DNA of 64,000 nucleotides from Amborella trichopoda (Eukaryota > Streptophyta > Magnoliopsida > Amborellales > Amborellaceae). The position numbers and the translations under genes are program-made. Positions within the stretch are counted from its first letter, which is position 1. The number at the start of each line of letters is the position of its first letter. This document shows positions 48,626-59,102 of the stretch, one piece after another. The stretch is from NCBI RefSeq assembly GCF_000471905.2, contig NW_006496520.1, forward strand, positions 1,743,047 to 1,807,046. The letters run 5' to 3'. The notes under the pieces are model-generated. The model did no database searches, was not told the origin of the DNA, and saw nothing but the letters and a program-made list of their open reading frames with translations.

Positions 48626-48885
48626 AAACATGTCCCTACAGGCCCCGCTCCTAGATTGTAAAGCCCAAACTGGACCTAAGGGCCCCTAAGGATTTGGCTA
48701 GTTGGGTCAGGTCTAGTGGAAATAAAAAAGGAACAGATACAAATATGGCAAAAAGACAGGGCCGGGCTGAGCAACCGTGGCCCTTAACCTAGGCCTAGTC
48801 CCTTGGGCCAAGTTTTGTGGCCCTAGCCCTAGGCTTTCAAGGCTAGGCCGACCGAGCCTCTCGGCCAATTACCAGCCCTAAACAT
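48590..48885. repeat. GGCC-rich repeat
   Basis: Many GGCCTAG, GGGCC and CTAGGCC words; GC-richer than neighbours. Similar material is at 49135-49275 (GGGCCTTGGACAGGGCCTGG) and, more loosely, at 61616-61850. Probably non-autonomous repeat copies; ends not resolved. Confidence 0.4.
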
Positions 48886-49394
48886 ATGTGCCATTATCTT
48901 ATTCAGTGCAGGCATCTTAAATTGTTATACAGAATTTTGAAGTATATGAGAGATTTTCAAATGAGCATGAAGAACAGGAACAGTAACGTTGAAGTGTTAC
49001 CATGGATGAATGTCAATGGGAATATGTTTATGCAAATGCAACAAGTCAAAATGTATATGAGAAAGTTCTATCGGCAACAGAGGAAGTTTCATTGGCAACT
49101 CTTTTTTTTTCTCAAACTGTTCCATTGGCAACTTGGAGTGCCAGTGGACTGGGCCAGGTCTCGAGGGTTGTGTCTCGGCCAATTTTTGGGCCTTGGACAG
49201 GGCCTGGTCCGGGCTTTCATAAGCCTGTTTTATTTTATTTTATTATTTGGGCTGGGCCATATCGTAACCAGCCCAAACACCCGAAAGTTATGTGGCCCAT
49301 TTCAACCAATCTTCTCTATCTGCTCGCAACTGAGAATTACACCCAGAAGTCTATGCATTATTTTTCAATATCGTCCAACATCGTCTTGTTTAAT

Positions 49395-49705
49395 GTTGAG
49401 CGTTGTTTGCCAACCTTAAACAATCCAATTAAAATGCATTTTTAAATTTTAAACTCTAAAAATAATTCAAATCAAGTACATCTAATAAACACATGAAAAT
49501 CTTAAAAATGAACGGTACATATAATGTGCTGCAAGATACATTATTTCACTGAATCTAAATCTTTTTTTCTTCTCATATTCATACTTCAAAATGTCGAGAT
49601 GATCACTTAAAGGGTTTTCCAACATTCAAACCTTTTATGAAGGATTTTTGAGGTGCTCTTTAATATTACGTTTTAAGTTTGCAACCTTATGTAAACTCAT
49701 TCTTT
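49395..49705 (-). mobile_element. MITE family 'A', partial copy
   Basis: Reverse-oriented core phrases (GAAAATCTTAAAAATGAACGG, AATGTCGAGATGATCACTTAAAGGG) lead to an end reading TTTGCAACCTTATGTAAACTC. The other end has been lost. Confidence 0.55.
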
Positions 49706-49924
49706 TACTGTTCTCTACAGTTTTAAAATATTTAATATAACTTAAAAAATATAAAAATATTGTAGACTGTAAATTCATGAATATTTAAGAATTTTATAAA
49801 AAATGTGTCATTCATTATAATTGCTAAATATTACAATAAACAAAATTTTGCTACTACAAAAAGCTTTTATCCCAAATTGAATGATCAAAACGTCTTGTGA
49901 GTGTTTGACTTAATTTCTACTTTG

Positions 49925-50945
49925 ACAGATAATTATATTATTAAAATGTGCCCGTCCCTTACCAAATCTTGAACTTGACTAAATATTTGGAAATTCTTGG
50001 ACAATAATATTTTATTTATGTATTTTTTAGCAATAGCTTGGTATCTGGTGAGAGTGGGGCTCTAGATGGGTAAATGAACAATTTTGCCCCCTTTTAAAAA
50101 CAAATTCATAGGTTCTCGTTTTTTTTCATCTTTCACTTTTTTTTTTCCACAGTTTCTTCCCACCCATTGTCTTTCTCTTTAGAAACCTAATTTTGTAAAC
50201 TTTTCTATCTATCTCTCTCTCCCAAAACCAAATTTATTATTCCTTCTTTTTACATTCTCTCTCTTAACGCCAAACATGTTCTTCCCTACTATTACATTCT
50301 CTCTCTAGAAACTCAACCCAATTCTTGTCTCATCTTCATTTTCTCTCTAAAAATCTAATTTCATTTTTACGTCAATCAGATCATCTCTCTAGAAATCCAA
50401 CCTCTTGCTTCCTTTCTCTCATATTCTCTCTCTAGAAACCCATTCTCATTTTTACCTCTACTCATATTCTCTCTCTAGCAACCCCAAACCCATTCTTGCC
50501 TCTTCTCACATTCTTTAGCGAGAGAACGTGTGTGAGAGCGAGATAAGAAGCTTTTTAGATCTTGTTTTCAATTCGATCTATTTACCCCTCTATAGAAAGT
50601 GGGACAAAGTGAAAAGCAAAATCTCATGAGGTCTAGTTTCTTAAAAGCAAATTCTTATAAGGCTTTTATGTTAAAAAACCATATTGTCAAGGAATTAAAT
50701 AGATACGACTTTTTGTATATCATATTCCTAGTTCATTGAATTTTTGTTATGAAACACAAACAAAGAATTTGCCCCCCATTTGTGAAAATGGAACTCGAAT
50801 TGGATCCATGTTTTAGACTTTTTCCCAACGAGTTAGATTTCTTTTCATTCATTTTGATCCAAACTCACCTTGGGAAATTGTCGATGGTCTTGGGAATTGA
50901 TTTTATCATTTCCTTTTCATGATTTGATGCTCTCATAGGTCATTC
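49925..50945. repeat. Direct duplication, copy 1
   Basis: Collinear with 57553-59095. Shared phrases in order: GTGCCCGTCCCTTACC, GACAATAATATTT, GGTGAGAGTGGG, TTTTGCCCCCTTTTAAAA, pyrimidine-rich CTCTCTAGAAACCCAA blocks, AGGTCTAGTTTCTT, CCTAGTTCATTGAATTTTTG, AACGAGTTA, TCATAGGTC. No coding frame. The TCTCT-rich centre suggests an LTR or 5' UTR-like origin. Confidence 0.7.
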
Positions 50946-51894
50946 ATTCTTGGTTTAAAAAAAGGTTGGGATTTTAAATTTTCCCTTAACCAGCCCCAAG
51001 CCCCTATAAAAGAGGTGGGTTGCCTTAAAAAGGCTGGAAGTGAAAAACTTTACTATAACTTTTTATGAATCTTGAATCTTGGTGTAACCCACCCCCAAAT
51101 AGTTGAAAAAACGTTCTCACGACGATGATGATGATAGGTCTTATTCACTATTTGGCATTTTCTTCTCATACTGATGTTTATATTGGGAGTATTAGAATCA
51201 ATACTAAAACATTGGCCAATGCTATATGGATCTTTTATTTCGTTTAACTCAATGTTGTACATTCACATTTCATGCTTTGGAAGCTTCTTTTAACCTTGGA
51301 AATTTGTCAAAATATACATAAGATAGCAACTGTTGAATATTTTACCCATATTTTTTTAATTAATTTCAACAAAACCATCAAGAGGGACATGATTTTGAGT
51401 CGAAAAAGTAGAAAAAGAATAAAATGTTAAATGCGTTAAAAATGAGATGTAATTTGATAATTTTTCATAAACTATATGGGATCTATATGACAACCATTAC
51501 CAACTGGCTGGACAGAGATGGAGAGAACATTAGGCCGTGCAATTCACTAAATGAAAGTGCACGATGGACCCACTTCCTCCAACTCTGTATAATTGATGGA
51601 TGATGATAATCACTTGCTGTTGAAGGTAATATGATCATATGGAGCATATTGCAGGGGCATCTATCTTACATTAGTGTGTGTTTGTTCCACAAGAGCAGCA
51701 ACGCAAGCACATACAACCATTGGCTTCTTTGTATGAGTACGTCGAATGTATTCCTACAAGAGCTCACTATACATTTACTCCCTTGGCCGAAGATCTAGTT
51801 AGGAAGACTTTTTTTTAAACTTTGCTTGTATCCATTTTAAATTATCCTTATGATTGTTAAAAGTAAAGACCTGCATTTTGAATTCTTCATCATC

Positions 51895-52150
51895 ATCACT
51901 ATCATTATAGTTTTTTTCCAATTAATTAGGATCGGTTACACAAATTCTGATCCGCCATTCTATTATATTAAAAGTTATACCGTCAGTGAGGTCATAAATG
52001 CTCATATCTTTTCAAGCTATTTTCAACCATCTCTTTTTGGGCATACCCCTTACCCTTTTCAGTCCTTCCACTTGAACTAAGTCGCATCTCCTAACAGGTG
52101 TTGTACTTGGTCGGCGCCACACATGGCCAACCCACCTAAGTCCACTCAAA
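51895..52150 (-). mobile_element. RTE-type LINE, C-terminal fragment
   Basis: On the - strand the frame reads LRWVGHVWRRPSTTPVRRCD then GMPKKRWLKIA, stop, KDMSIYDL and EWRIRICVTDP. This is the C-terminal end of plant RTE reverse transcriptases (consensus RWFGHVQRRP, RGRPKKTW, ADP). It has one in-frame stop. 5' truncation is typical of such elements. Confidence 0.8.
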
Positions 52151-52524
52151 TTTGGCATTATATTTTTAAGTGCATGTAAATGCATTTGATTTTGCTTCTT
52201 TATTTATGAGGCTACTTGCTAAGTTCAAGAGATCACATCCCCAAAGTTGTGGTCCTTGGGATATTCCTGATAGGGGCTTACCTTAGAGATTAAGAACTTG
52301 CGCAGGCATAGGTAGCCAGGGTGGCAAAACCTACAACTTGACGTCTTGAGTTTCATTACCATTGCATCTCGAGATAACATTTATTAGGAAAATCAAAAGA
52401 GGTTTTACCAGATGGAGTAAATAGAAGACATGATGAGCATATAATCTTTTAACTACGGGTGAGGTTTGCATAAAACTGCAACATTAAACGATCAAAGTAA
52501 TCGGTATTTAATCTTAGTGATATA

Positions 52525-52920
52525 AGGAAAAAGTTCATATAAGGATGCTACCTTATAATGTAGAACTACGGATGCCCTTCAAAAATCTATCGGAAAGGTA
52601 GTTTTAATGTTGAACAACCCTTTGATTGATCATCTCGACATCGAGATGTATGACTATGAAAGATAAAAAGAATTTAAGTCTCAGAAATAGTGCATTTTAC
52701 AACATATTATCTACACCGTCCATTTTCAAGATTTTTATATGTTTATAGATCTACTTGATTTTAACCATTTTTTTAATTTTTAAATTTTATAATTAGATAT
52801 AAAAATAGATTTTGAGATAATCCTAACAACATTTTACATCAAAATTATATACCATGATAAAATTTGAAGGTGCACCTTACCTCTACACCTACGGATGCAT
52901 CCGTATGCCAACTGCACCCG
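52525..52920 (+). mobile_element. MITE family 'A', copy 6 (divergent ends)
   Basis: Core shared with 33957-34354. The left end holds ATAAGGATGCTACCTTAT, a hairpin. The right end holds GGTGCACCTTACCTCTACACC, ACGGATGCATCCGTATG and CTGCACCC. Confidence 0.7.
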
Positions 52921-53278
52921 TGATATAATGGTATGACCAATCCATTCCTATCTTGTTACCAGCAATATATACTTTCATGTCTTATTACATTCTCTCAAAT
53001 AAAAGAGTAATATTTCTATTATTGCATTTCCAAAATTAGGACTCTTGAATTTTTTTTTATTAATGCCAACCTTATAAAAAGTTTTTCCTTTAACTAATAT
53101 TATTATGTTTCCTTTATAAATATTCTTAGAGAAAATTTCTCAAAAAGTATTATATGCCCCAATGGGTGTATGCACAAGAGAACAAATGCCTATCAATGAG
53201 AATTTCCAGTACCTCAAATATCGGAGTTACAACCTCCTCAAACCTATTCAACCATTCTCATAAAAGAACAAAAACATA

Positions 53279-53668
53279 AGGGTGCGCTTTGTATAGAGTG
53301 GAGGCTCTAAAAAGTCAAATAGAACGCACCTTCAAATAGTATTGAGAAATGTGATTTCATAGTTAAAATCTTTATGATAGCCTTAAAGTATATTTTGATA
53401 TCTGATTATAAAATTTAAAGTTTAAAAAATAGAGCAGATCGAGAAGATCTATAAAAACTTGAAAATCTTGAAAATTGACGGTCCAAAAATGCATTACAAG
53501 ATGCATTATTTCCAAAATTCAAAATCCATTTTTTTCTTATGTCTATGCAGTGGATGTTGAAATGATCAATTTGAGGATATTTGAGCATCAAAACAACATC
53601 TTCTAGTGAAATTTTTGAAATATGCTCTAATTTGATTGGTAAGAGCCCCAGCTCTATGTAAACTCTTT
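53279..53668 (-). mobile_element. MITE family 'A', copy 7
   Basis: Reverse-oriented: starts GGGTGCGCTTTGTATAGAG then GGAGGCTCTAAAAAGTC; ends AGAGCCCCAGCTCTATGTAAACTC. Core collinear with copy 4. Confidence 0.75.
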
Positions 53669-53699
53669 TCAAAACAGAATCATATGCATGCTATTTCTG

Positions 53700-54530
53700 C
53701 CTAAAAATAATCTCTGACATTGAATAGAGATTGTCCAAAATTTGGAAGGTTTGATTAAGTGCTTAGAAACTTAAAATCCAATTAATTTTTTTTTTCTTTT
53801 TTAGAATACTTATTTGACAATTCTATATTGGATCCCAATACTTTAGATTTAAAAAGTACATTTGGTCACTGAAGGAGTATGTGTACAGTACGCTCCTACA
53901 AGAGCAATCCATACAAGTTTTAAAAAAATAAAATTGCACTCTTCCTACCGCATATTCACATACCTTCCATCGTAATTGGTTGATTGTTCAACTTCTCTTC
54001 CTACACGAGAATGGGGTTAGATGTGATAGCATGAGCTTCAGTTAAGTTTAGGTTTTTATTCTCACTTAACACATTAAAAAGCTACCATTTAAAAAATGGG
54101 TATAAATTGAATTACTTTTAAAAAAAAAAAAAGAAAACTGTTCTTATTTTAATTTTTTGTTTTGTTTTACCATTCCTTTAACGGGTAACTAACTTCCAAA
54201 TATGCTCAATTTTATCGTTTAGCCAAAAACCACCTTATCTTCAATTTCAAACATGGTGAAAATACCTACCTACATCGTTTGCTACAAACTTTTAGAGGGA
54301 ATCTTAGCCGTATTATAACTTTCTACTAATAGTCATATTACAAATGGTGGTTAATCCAAGGTTTTTCTAGAAATCCAAAAAGAGAATAGGTAAAAAAAAA
54401 TACGAATGTTCCTCAAGGTACTCTCCTATTTACCAAGGCAAGTTAGTCGAGTGATCCGACCGAGTTATAGATAACATCAATATAATATGAAAAATAAAAA
54501 GTAAAAAATTTGAAGTCAAAAAATAAAAAT
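53700..54530. other. No recognised feature
   Basis: AT-rich sequence with poly-A/T runs and no coding or repeat signature I can name. Confidence 0.5.
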
Positions 54531-54533
54531 AAG

Positions 54534-54932
54534 GGAAAATTTCATATAGAACCATAATTTCTCATATTATTTCAAGGTAGACCCTCTTTTTGTTTTTCTT
54601 TCAAGCGGCGTAAAAAAACCCCTAAAGATTTCACCATACCCCCTCATATCTTATCTCCCTCTTTATTGACTTTTGATCATAAAAATTAACCCCAAAAAAT
54701 ATTTTTAATTTCAACCCAAAAACTTTTTTAATTAGTGGAAAGGGAAAAAGATGGTTAAAAATGTTTTTAAGTTGAAATAGTATAAAAAGATTTGTTTGGC
54801 CTAATATTTATGATCAAAAGTCAATTAAAGAAAGAGACAAGAGACGAGGGGGTACGCTGAAATCTTTAGAGGTTTCCTTATGCCGCTTGAAAGAAAAACA
54901 GAATGATGATTCTATATGAAATTCTCCTTAAA
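54534..54932. mobile_element. Near-palindromic foldback MITE
   Basis: Left arm: GGGAAAATTTCATATAGAACC, CTTTCAAGCGGCGTAA, CCCTAAAGATTTCA, TATTGACTTTTGATCATAAA. Right arm: the reverse complements (TTTATGATCAAAAGTCAATT, TGAAATCTTTAGAGG, TTATGCCGCTTGAAAG, ATTCTATATGAAATTCTCC). Arms are about 190 bp with a tiny loop. A transcript through it would form a long hairpin. Confidence 0.8.
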
Positions 54933-55204
54933 AATAATTAATAGGTATCATTAAAAATAATTAATAGATATCATTAGAAGGCTAAAGGGAGATGAAAAAA
55001 ATTAATAGAAGTAGACTATTGAAAAACTTGTTTTATACCTTGAATATTTCAAAGAAATTGAAGAAACATATAAAAATTCATAAATCATCTTAAAATCTTT
55101 CAAAATCATCTAAAAAGAATATTTCTAAACAACATATTGTTGTTTTCCAATTTTTTATATTTTGTACTTATTTTTTATATATATTTTTGTTGGGGAATGG
55201 GGGA

Positions 55205-55700
55205 GGGGAGAGAGAGAGAGTATGACTAATAAAAAGTGCAATAACAGTGGGGGGAGAGAGAGATTAGAGAGATAGAGAGAGAAAATAAAGAATACAATAG
55301 CAGTCTATTTGGAGAGAGAGAATAAAGAATGTAATAACAGTCTATTTAGATAGAGAGAGAGGGTGAGAGAGTAGAGAGAGAGAGAGAGTATAAAGAATGC
55401 AATAACAGTCTATTTGGAGAGAGAGAATAAAGAATGCAATAACAGTCTATTTAGATACAGAGAGGGAGAGAGAGACAGTATAAAGAATGCAATAACAGTC
55501 TATTTAGATAGAGAGAGGGGGAGAGAGAGTAGAGAGATAGCGAGAGAGGATAAAGAATGCAATAACAGTCTATTTGGAAAGAGAATAAAGAATGCAAAAA
55601 CAGTCTATTTAGATAGAGAGAGAGGGAGAGAGAGAGTATAAATAATGCACTAACAGACTATTGAGGGAGAGAGAGAATGCAATAACAGTCTATTTGGAAG
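55205..55700. repeat. GA-rich minisatellite
   Basis: About nine or ten copies of a unit built from AATGCAATAACAGTCTATTT plus a variable GAGAGA or AGATAGAGAGAG spacer. Units vary from about 36 to 90 bp, mainly in the GA part. It ends about 100 bp from the stop of the EF-hand pseudogene. The open frame on the + strand is an artefact of the repeat. Confidence 0.85.
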
Positions 55701-55792
55701 GTAAGGTGGGATGCAAATTAAAGACACAGTGCATGAGCCTCTAAGACTTGGACCCAAATTCTATCAACTCTAACACAAACTTTTCTCTCCAA

Positions 55793-56261
55793 TCAACTCA
55801 CCAACGCATTTCTCCTCAACATCATGTTCTTGAACTCTTGAAAATCCAAACGCCCATCTAAATTCTCATCAAACTTGTGTGTCATCCTCTTCCAATCCTC
55901 CTCCTCCTTCCCCTCCCACAACCCAAGTCTCCACAGCACTTTCTCCACCTCCTCGCTCGATATGCCCGTCTCAATCAATGTCGAAGACATTGAAGGCCTC
56001 CTTCAAATCGCACTCCTGGTCGTCGGCAGTGACAATTTCATGTCTGAGTTGCTCTGTGCTGGCTATCGATCGACAAAATTCGACGAACACCTCGAAGTCC
56101 AATCTCTCGGATCCAACAATGGCCTTCAGTTCATCTCCCCTGATGTCAATGCCAGCCCTGCTCAACACCCTGCAAATCTCTTCCACGCTTACTTCCCCAA
56201 CCATGTCTTGCTCACACATCTCAAAAATCTTTTGGAGCTGAGGCAATTCAAGTACACACAT
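55793..56261 (-). pseudogene. Calmodulin-like EF-hand protein, disrupted
   Basis: Calmodulin-like proteins are cytosolic or membrane-linked Ca2+ sensors. From the ATG at 56261 the frame reads MCVLELPQLQKIFEMCEQDM, with a degenerate first EF-hand (VGEVSVEEICRVL) and second (SERLDFEVFVEFC). The third EF-hand starts FNVFDID, then hits TGA followed by DGHI; after that the frame must shift to continue SEEVEKVLWRLGLWEGKEEE. The fourth hand is canonical: FDENLDGRLDFQEFKNMM. The protein ends NALVS at 55793. Total reading would be about 155 residues, the usual length for this family. Both lesions sit in 20 bases of one loop: one stop and a shift best explained by two missing bases. No intron would repair it. 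It could be a young pseudogene or a local sequence error. Confidence 0.8.
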
Positions 56262-56336
56262 TTTGAAGAACTCCAGCAATTAACCCTTGACCCTTTATGA
56301 TTGAAAAGTGCTACCAAATGTTTCTATGGTATGAAA

Positions 56337-56375
56337 ACATATATGCTGATCTATATATATGGTTTATAGAGAGAG
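56337..56375 (-). promoter_or_regulatory. TATA-type promoter of the EF-hand gene
   Basis: On the - strand CTATAAACCATATATATAG lies about 95-110 bp before the ATG at 56261. It offers two TATA candidates and a plausible short 5' UTR. Confidence 0.4.
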
Positions 56376-56627
56376 AAGGAGAGCTTCCAGAGAGAGACTT
56401 ATAAAAGAAAAGTATGTGATGAGATTATAGGTTTGGAAGGTGCAATGGGGTGGATTTATTGATAAAGATAAGACAACTTTCAAGCAATTGGCGTTAGTCC
56501 ATCGGTGTTCCTTTCAATAGTGGCCAAGCGCGGGTTCACCAATATGTCCATCGAAAATGACTTATTTGACCGCACCTCCATAAAGAAGACAATGGAAGGG
56601 ATACACACACGTTTGAAAAAGAAAAAA

Positions 56628-57243
56628 AAAGTTTATATCAGGTACCAACCTCGTCCTGTACGAGTAAGGTGCATCCAAAAAATCCATCAGACAAGGTTCT
56701 TCGTAGAAGACCTTTAAATCCATCATCTTGACCTCCAGATTCGTAGATAAAATTAAAAAAAAAGGGATTTTTAGTCTTGCAAACAGTTAAGAACAATTGT
56801 TTGATGTGTGCTCGTCCGCACTTCTAGGTGTTCTAGAGGTATAAAGTATCCATCTCAAAGATGAATGCAAATAGACAGCCCATTTAATATAATTATTATT
56901 TTTAATTTTTAAAATCTATTTATTTATTTATATTCATGATCTGCATGTTAAAAATTATATATTCTCTAAAAATTAAGATTAAATTATATTTAAAAAATAT
57001 ATTTATTGCCTAGCCCGCATTTCTACATGCGCAGGCTTAGCCACATGCTAACCGCCATCCAACAGTTATTCTTCTAACACATTTTTAAATCGTCTACTTT
57101 TCAGATTTTCAAATGTTTATAGATTTGTTTGATCATCACCATTTATGGAAGCAAGGCTTGACGGCACTGAATTTGCATTTTCGATATAATTTTGAGGTGG
57201 ACCTTACTTCAATAGTATAAGGTTGACACCTTATACAAACCAA
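56628..57243 (+). mobile_element. MITE family 'A', copy 8, split by another repeat
   Basis: The left end (AGTTTATATCAGGTACCAACC, AGGTGCATCC) is at 56628-56770. The right part (CGTCTACTTTTCAGATTTTC, GAGGTGGACCTTAC, TATAAGGTTGACACCTTATA, CAAACC) is at 57060-57243. The repeat 'B' at 56790-57055 lies between them, so it inserted into an older copy. Confidence 0.55.
56790..57055. repeat. MITE-like repeat 'B', copy 2
   Basis: Related to 46430-46735: TATCCATCTCAAAGATGAATGC and an end reading CCCGCATTTCTACATGCGCAGG, which forms a hairpin. Confidence 0.5.
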
Positions 57244-57552
57244 GTAGCGGCAATACAAGAGGTGAGAGTTAATGTTTGAGTAAAAACTTCACTGAATTGT
57301 TATATTGGTGAGCAATAAATAATGCATTAATACGAAATATTTCTTTTAGCTTTCTATGTATAGGGATGTTGTAGGATAATTCGAAACTAACTTGTCAAGA
57401 ATTCTCGAATTAAGATGGATCCAGGTTAACGCACTAATTTTCCATACATGCTCTGCTACTGGGTGTTAGTGAAATTGGAGTACATTCTAGTGGTTGCACA
57501 CCAATACGAAGAATCGACTCGCTTCGGAGGGGCTTCATATTCTACATGCATG

Positions 57553-59095
57553 ACAAATAATTATATTAATAAAGTATGCCCCTCCCTTCCCAAATTTTAA
57601 AATTGACTGAATATTTAGAAAGCCTCGGACAATAATATTTACTTATTTATTTATTAGCATTAGCTTGGTGCCTGGTGAGAGTGGGACTTAGACGTAATGT
57701 TGTGAGGCATACCACCTGTTCTCAATATTTTTGGCTAACAGTAAATTATAGGGCTTTTTATGAAAATGCCTTACTAGTTTCAATTTTTATGACATTAGAC
57801 TTATTGAGAGCTTTTATTTTTACTTTGGCTCCCCTTTATTTTGTAGATGGGTCAATGAACACTTTTGCCCCCTTTTAAAACAAATTTCTAGGTTCTCATC
57901 TTTTCTCATTTTTTTTGAAAAAAAAATAGAATGAGACTATTTACTTTTGATACAAAGTGGTCACAATTAATTTTGACCATTGAATGTGAAATTGGGTGAC
58001 TACATTTATTCTATTGACCAAGCTCAAACTTCCGAATTTTTTTTTTTCAAAATATGTGATACGCCCAAGCTATCAATTTCACACCGGATAGATCTAAGTA
58101 ATTATGATCACCTTGTACCCAAAGTAAATTGCTTCATTATATACAATCCCTTTTTTGTCGTCTTGCGCATTTTGTTTCATAGTTTATTCCCACCCTTTAT
58201 CACTCTCTTTGCGAACCTAATTTTTTAAGCTCTTTGTCACTCTCTTTGCGAACCTAATTTATTCCCACCCTTTATCACTCTCTTGCGCATTTTTAAGCTC
58301 TCTGAGCATCACTCTCTCTCCCATTCTCTCTTCAAAATCCAAATTTAGTATTTCGTCTTCTTACATTTTCTTTTTAAACGCCGAACACGTGCTTCTGTAC
58401 TATATCATTCTCTATCCAGAAACCCAACCCAATTTTTGTCTCTATTTTCATATTTTCTCTAGAAATCTAATTTTATTTTTGCCCCAATCACATTGTCTCT
58501 ACCGAAACCCAACCCTATTTTTCCCGCAATCACATCCTCTCCCTAACCCCAATTTTCCTTTCTCTCATATTCTTTCTATAGAAACTCAATCTCATTTTTG
58601 CTTCTACTCACATTCTCTCTTTCTAACGGCCCCAACCCCATTCGTGTCTCTTCTTGCATTCTTTAAAGAGAAAAAAAAAGCTCTTTAGATTTTGTTTTTT
58701 AAAAAAGGACAAATCGGTCTATTTACCCCTCGATAATGGGAGGGCCAAAGCCAAACAAAACACAAAATCTCTAGAGGTCTAGTTTCTTCAAAGAAATATT
58801 TTATAAGGCCCTATATCATATGAAGCTACTTGTCAGAAATCCAATAGATACAACTTTTTTTTTTTAATATCATAGTCCTAGTTCATTGAATTTTTGTTAA
58901 GAAACACAAACGATGAATTTGCTATCTTTTTGTGAAAATAGAATAGGAATCCGATCCAAGTTTTAAACTTTTACCCAACGAGTTAATTTACGTTTGTTTT
59001 CATTCTTTTTTATCCAAATTCACGTTAGAAAATTGTCAACGGTCTTGGGAAATGATTTTGTCATTTCCTTGTCATGATTTGGTTATCTGATAGGT
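57553..59095. repeat. Direct duplication, copy 2
   Basis: Second copy of 49925-50945, same orientation and order of phrases. It is longer because of an insertion at about 57695-57845 and another at about 57905-58150. It ends within a few bases of the LTR-like block that begins at 59103. Confidence 0.7.
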
Positions 59096-59102
59096 CTTAT
59101 TA

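Noticed and set aside
48886..49445. Two overlapping + strand frames (177 and 147 codons)
   Set aside because: They run through repeat sequence (GGCC-rich block and MITE core), and neither shows a recognisable domain.
55414..55641. Repeat protein on the + strand (NAITVYLDRERGRE)
   Set aside because: Pure translation of the GA minisatellite; the frame exists only because the unit length happens to preserve it.
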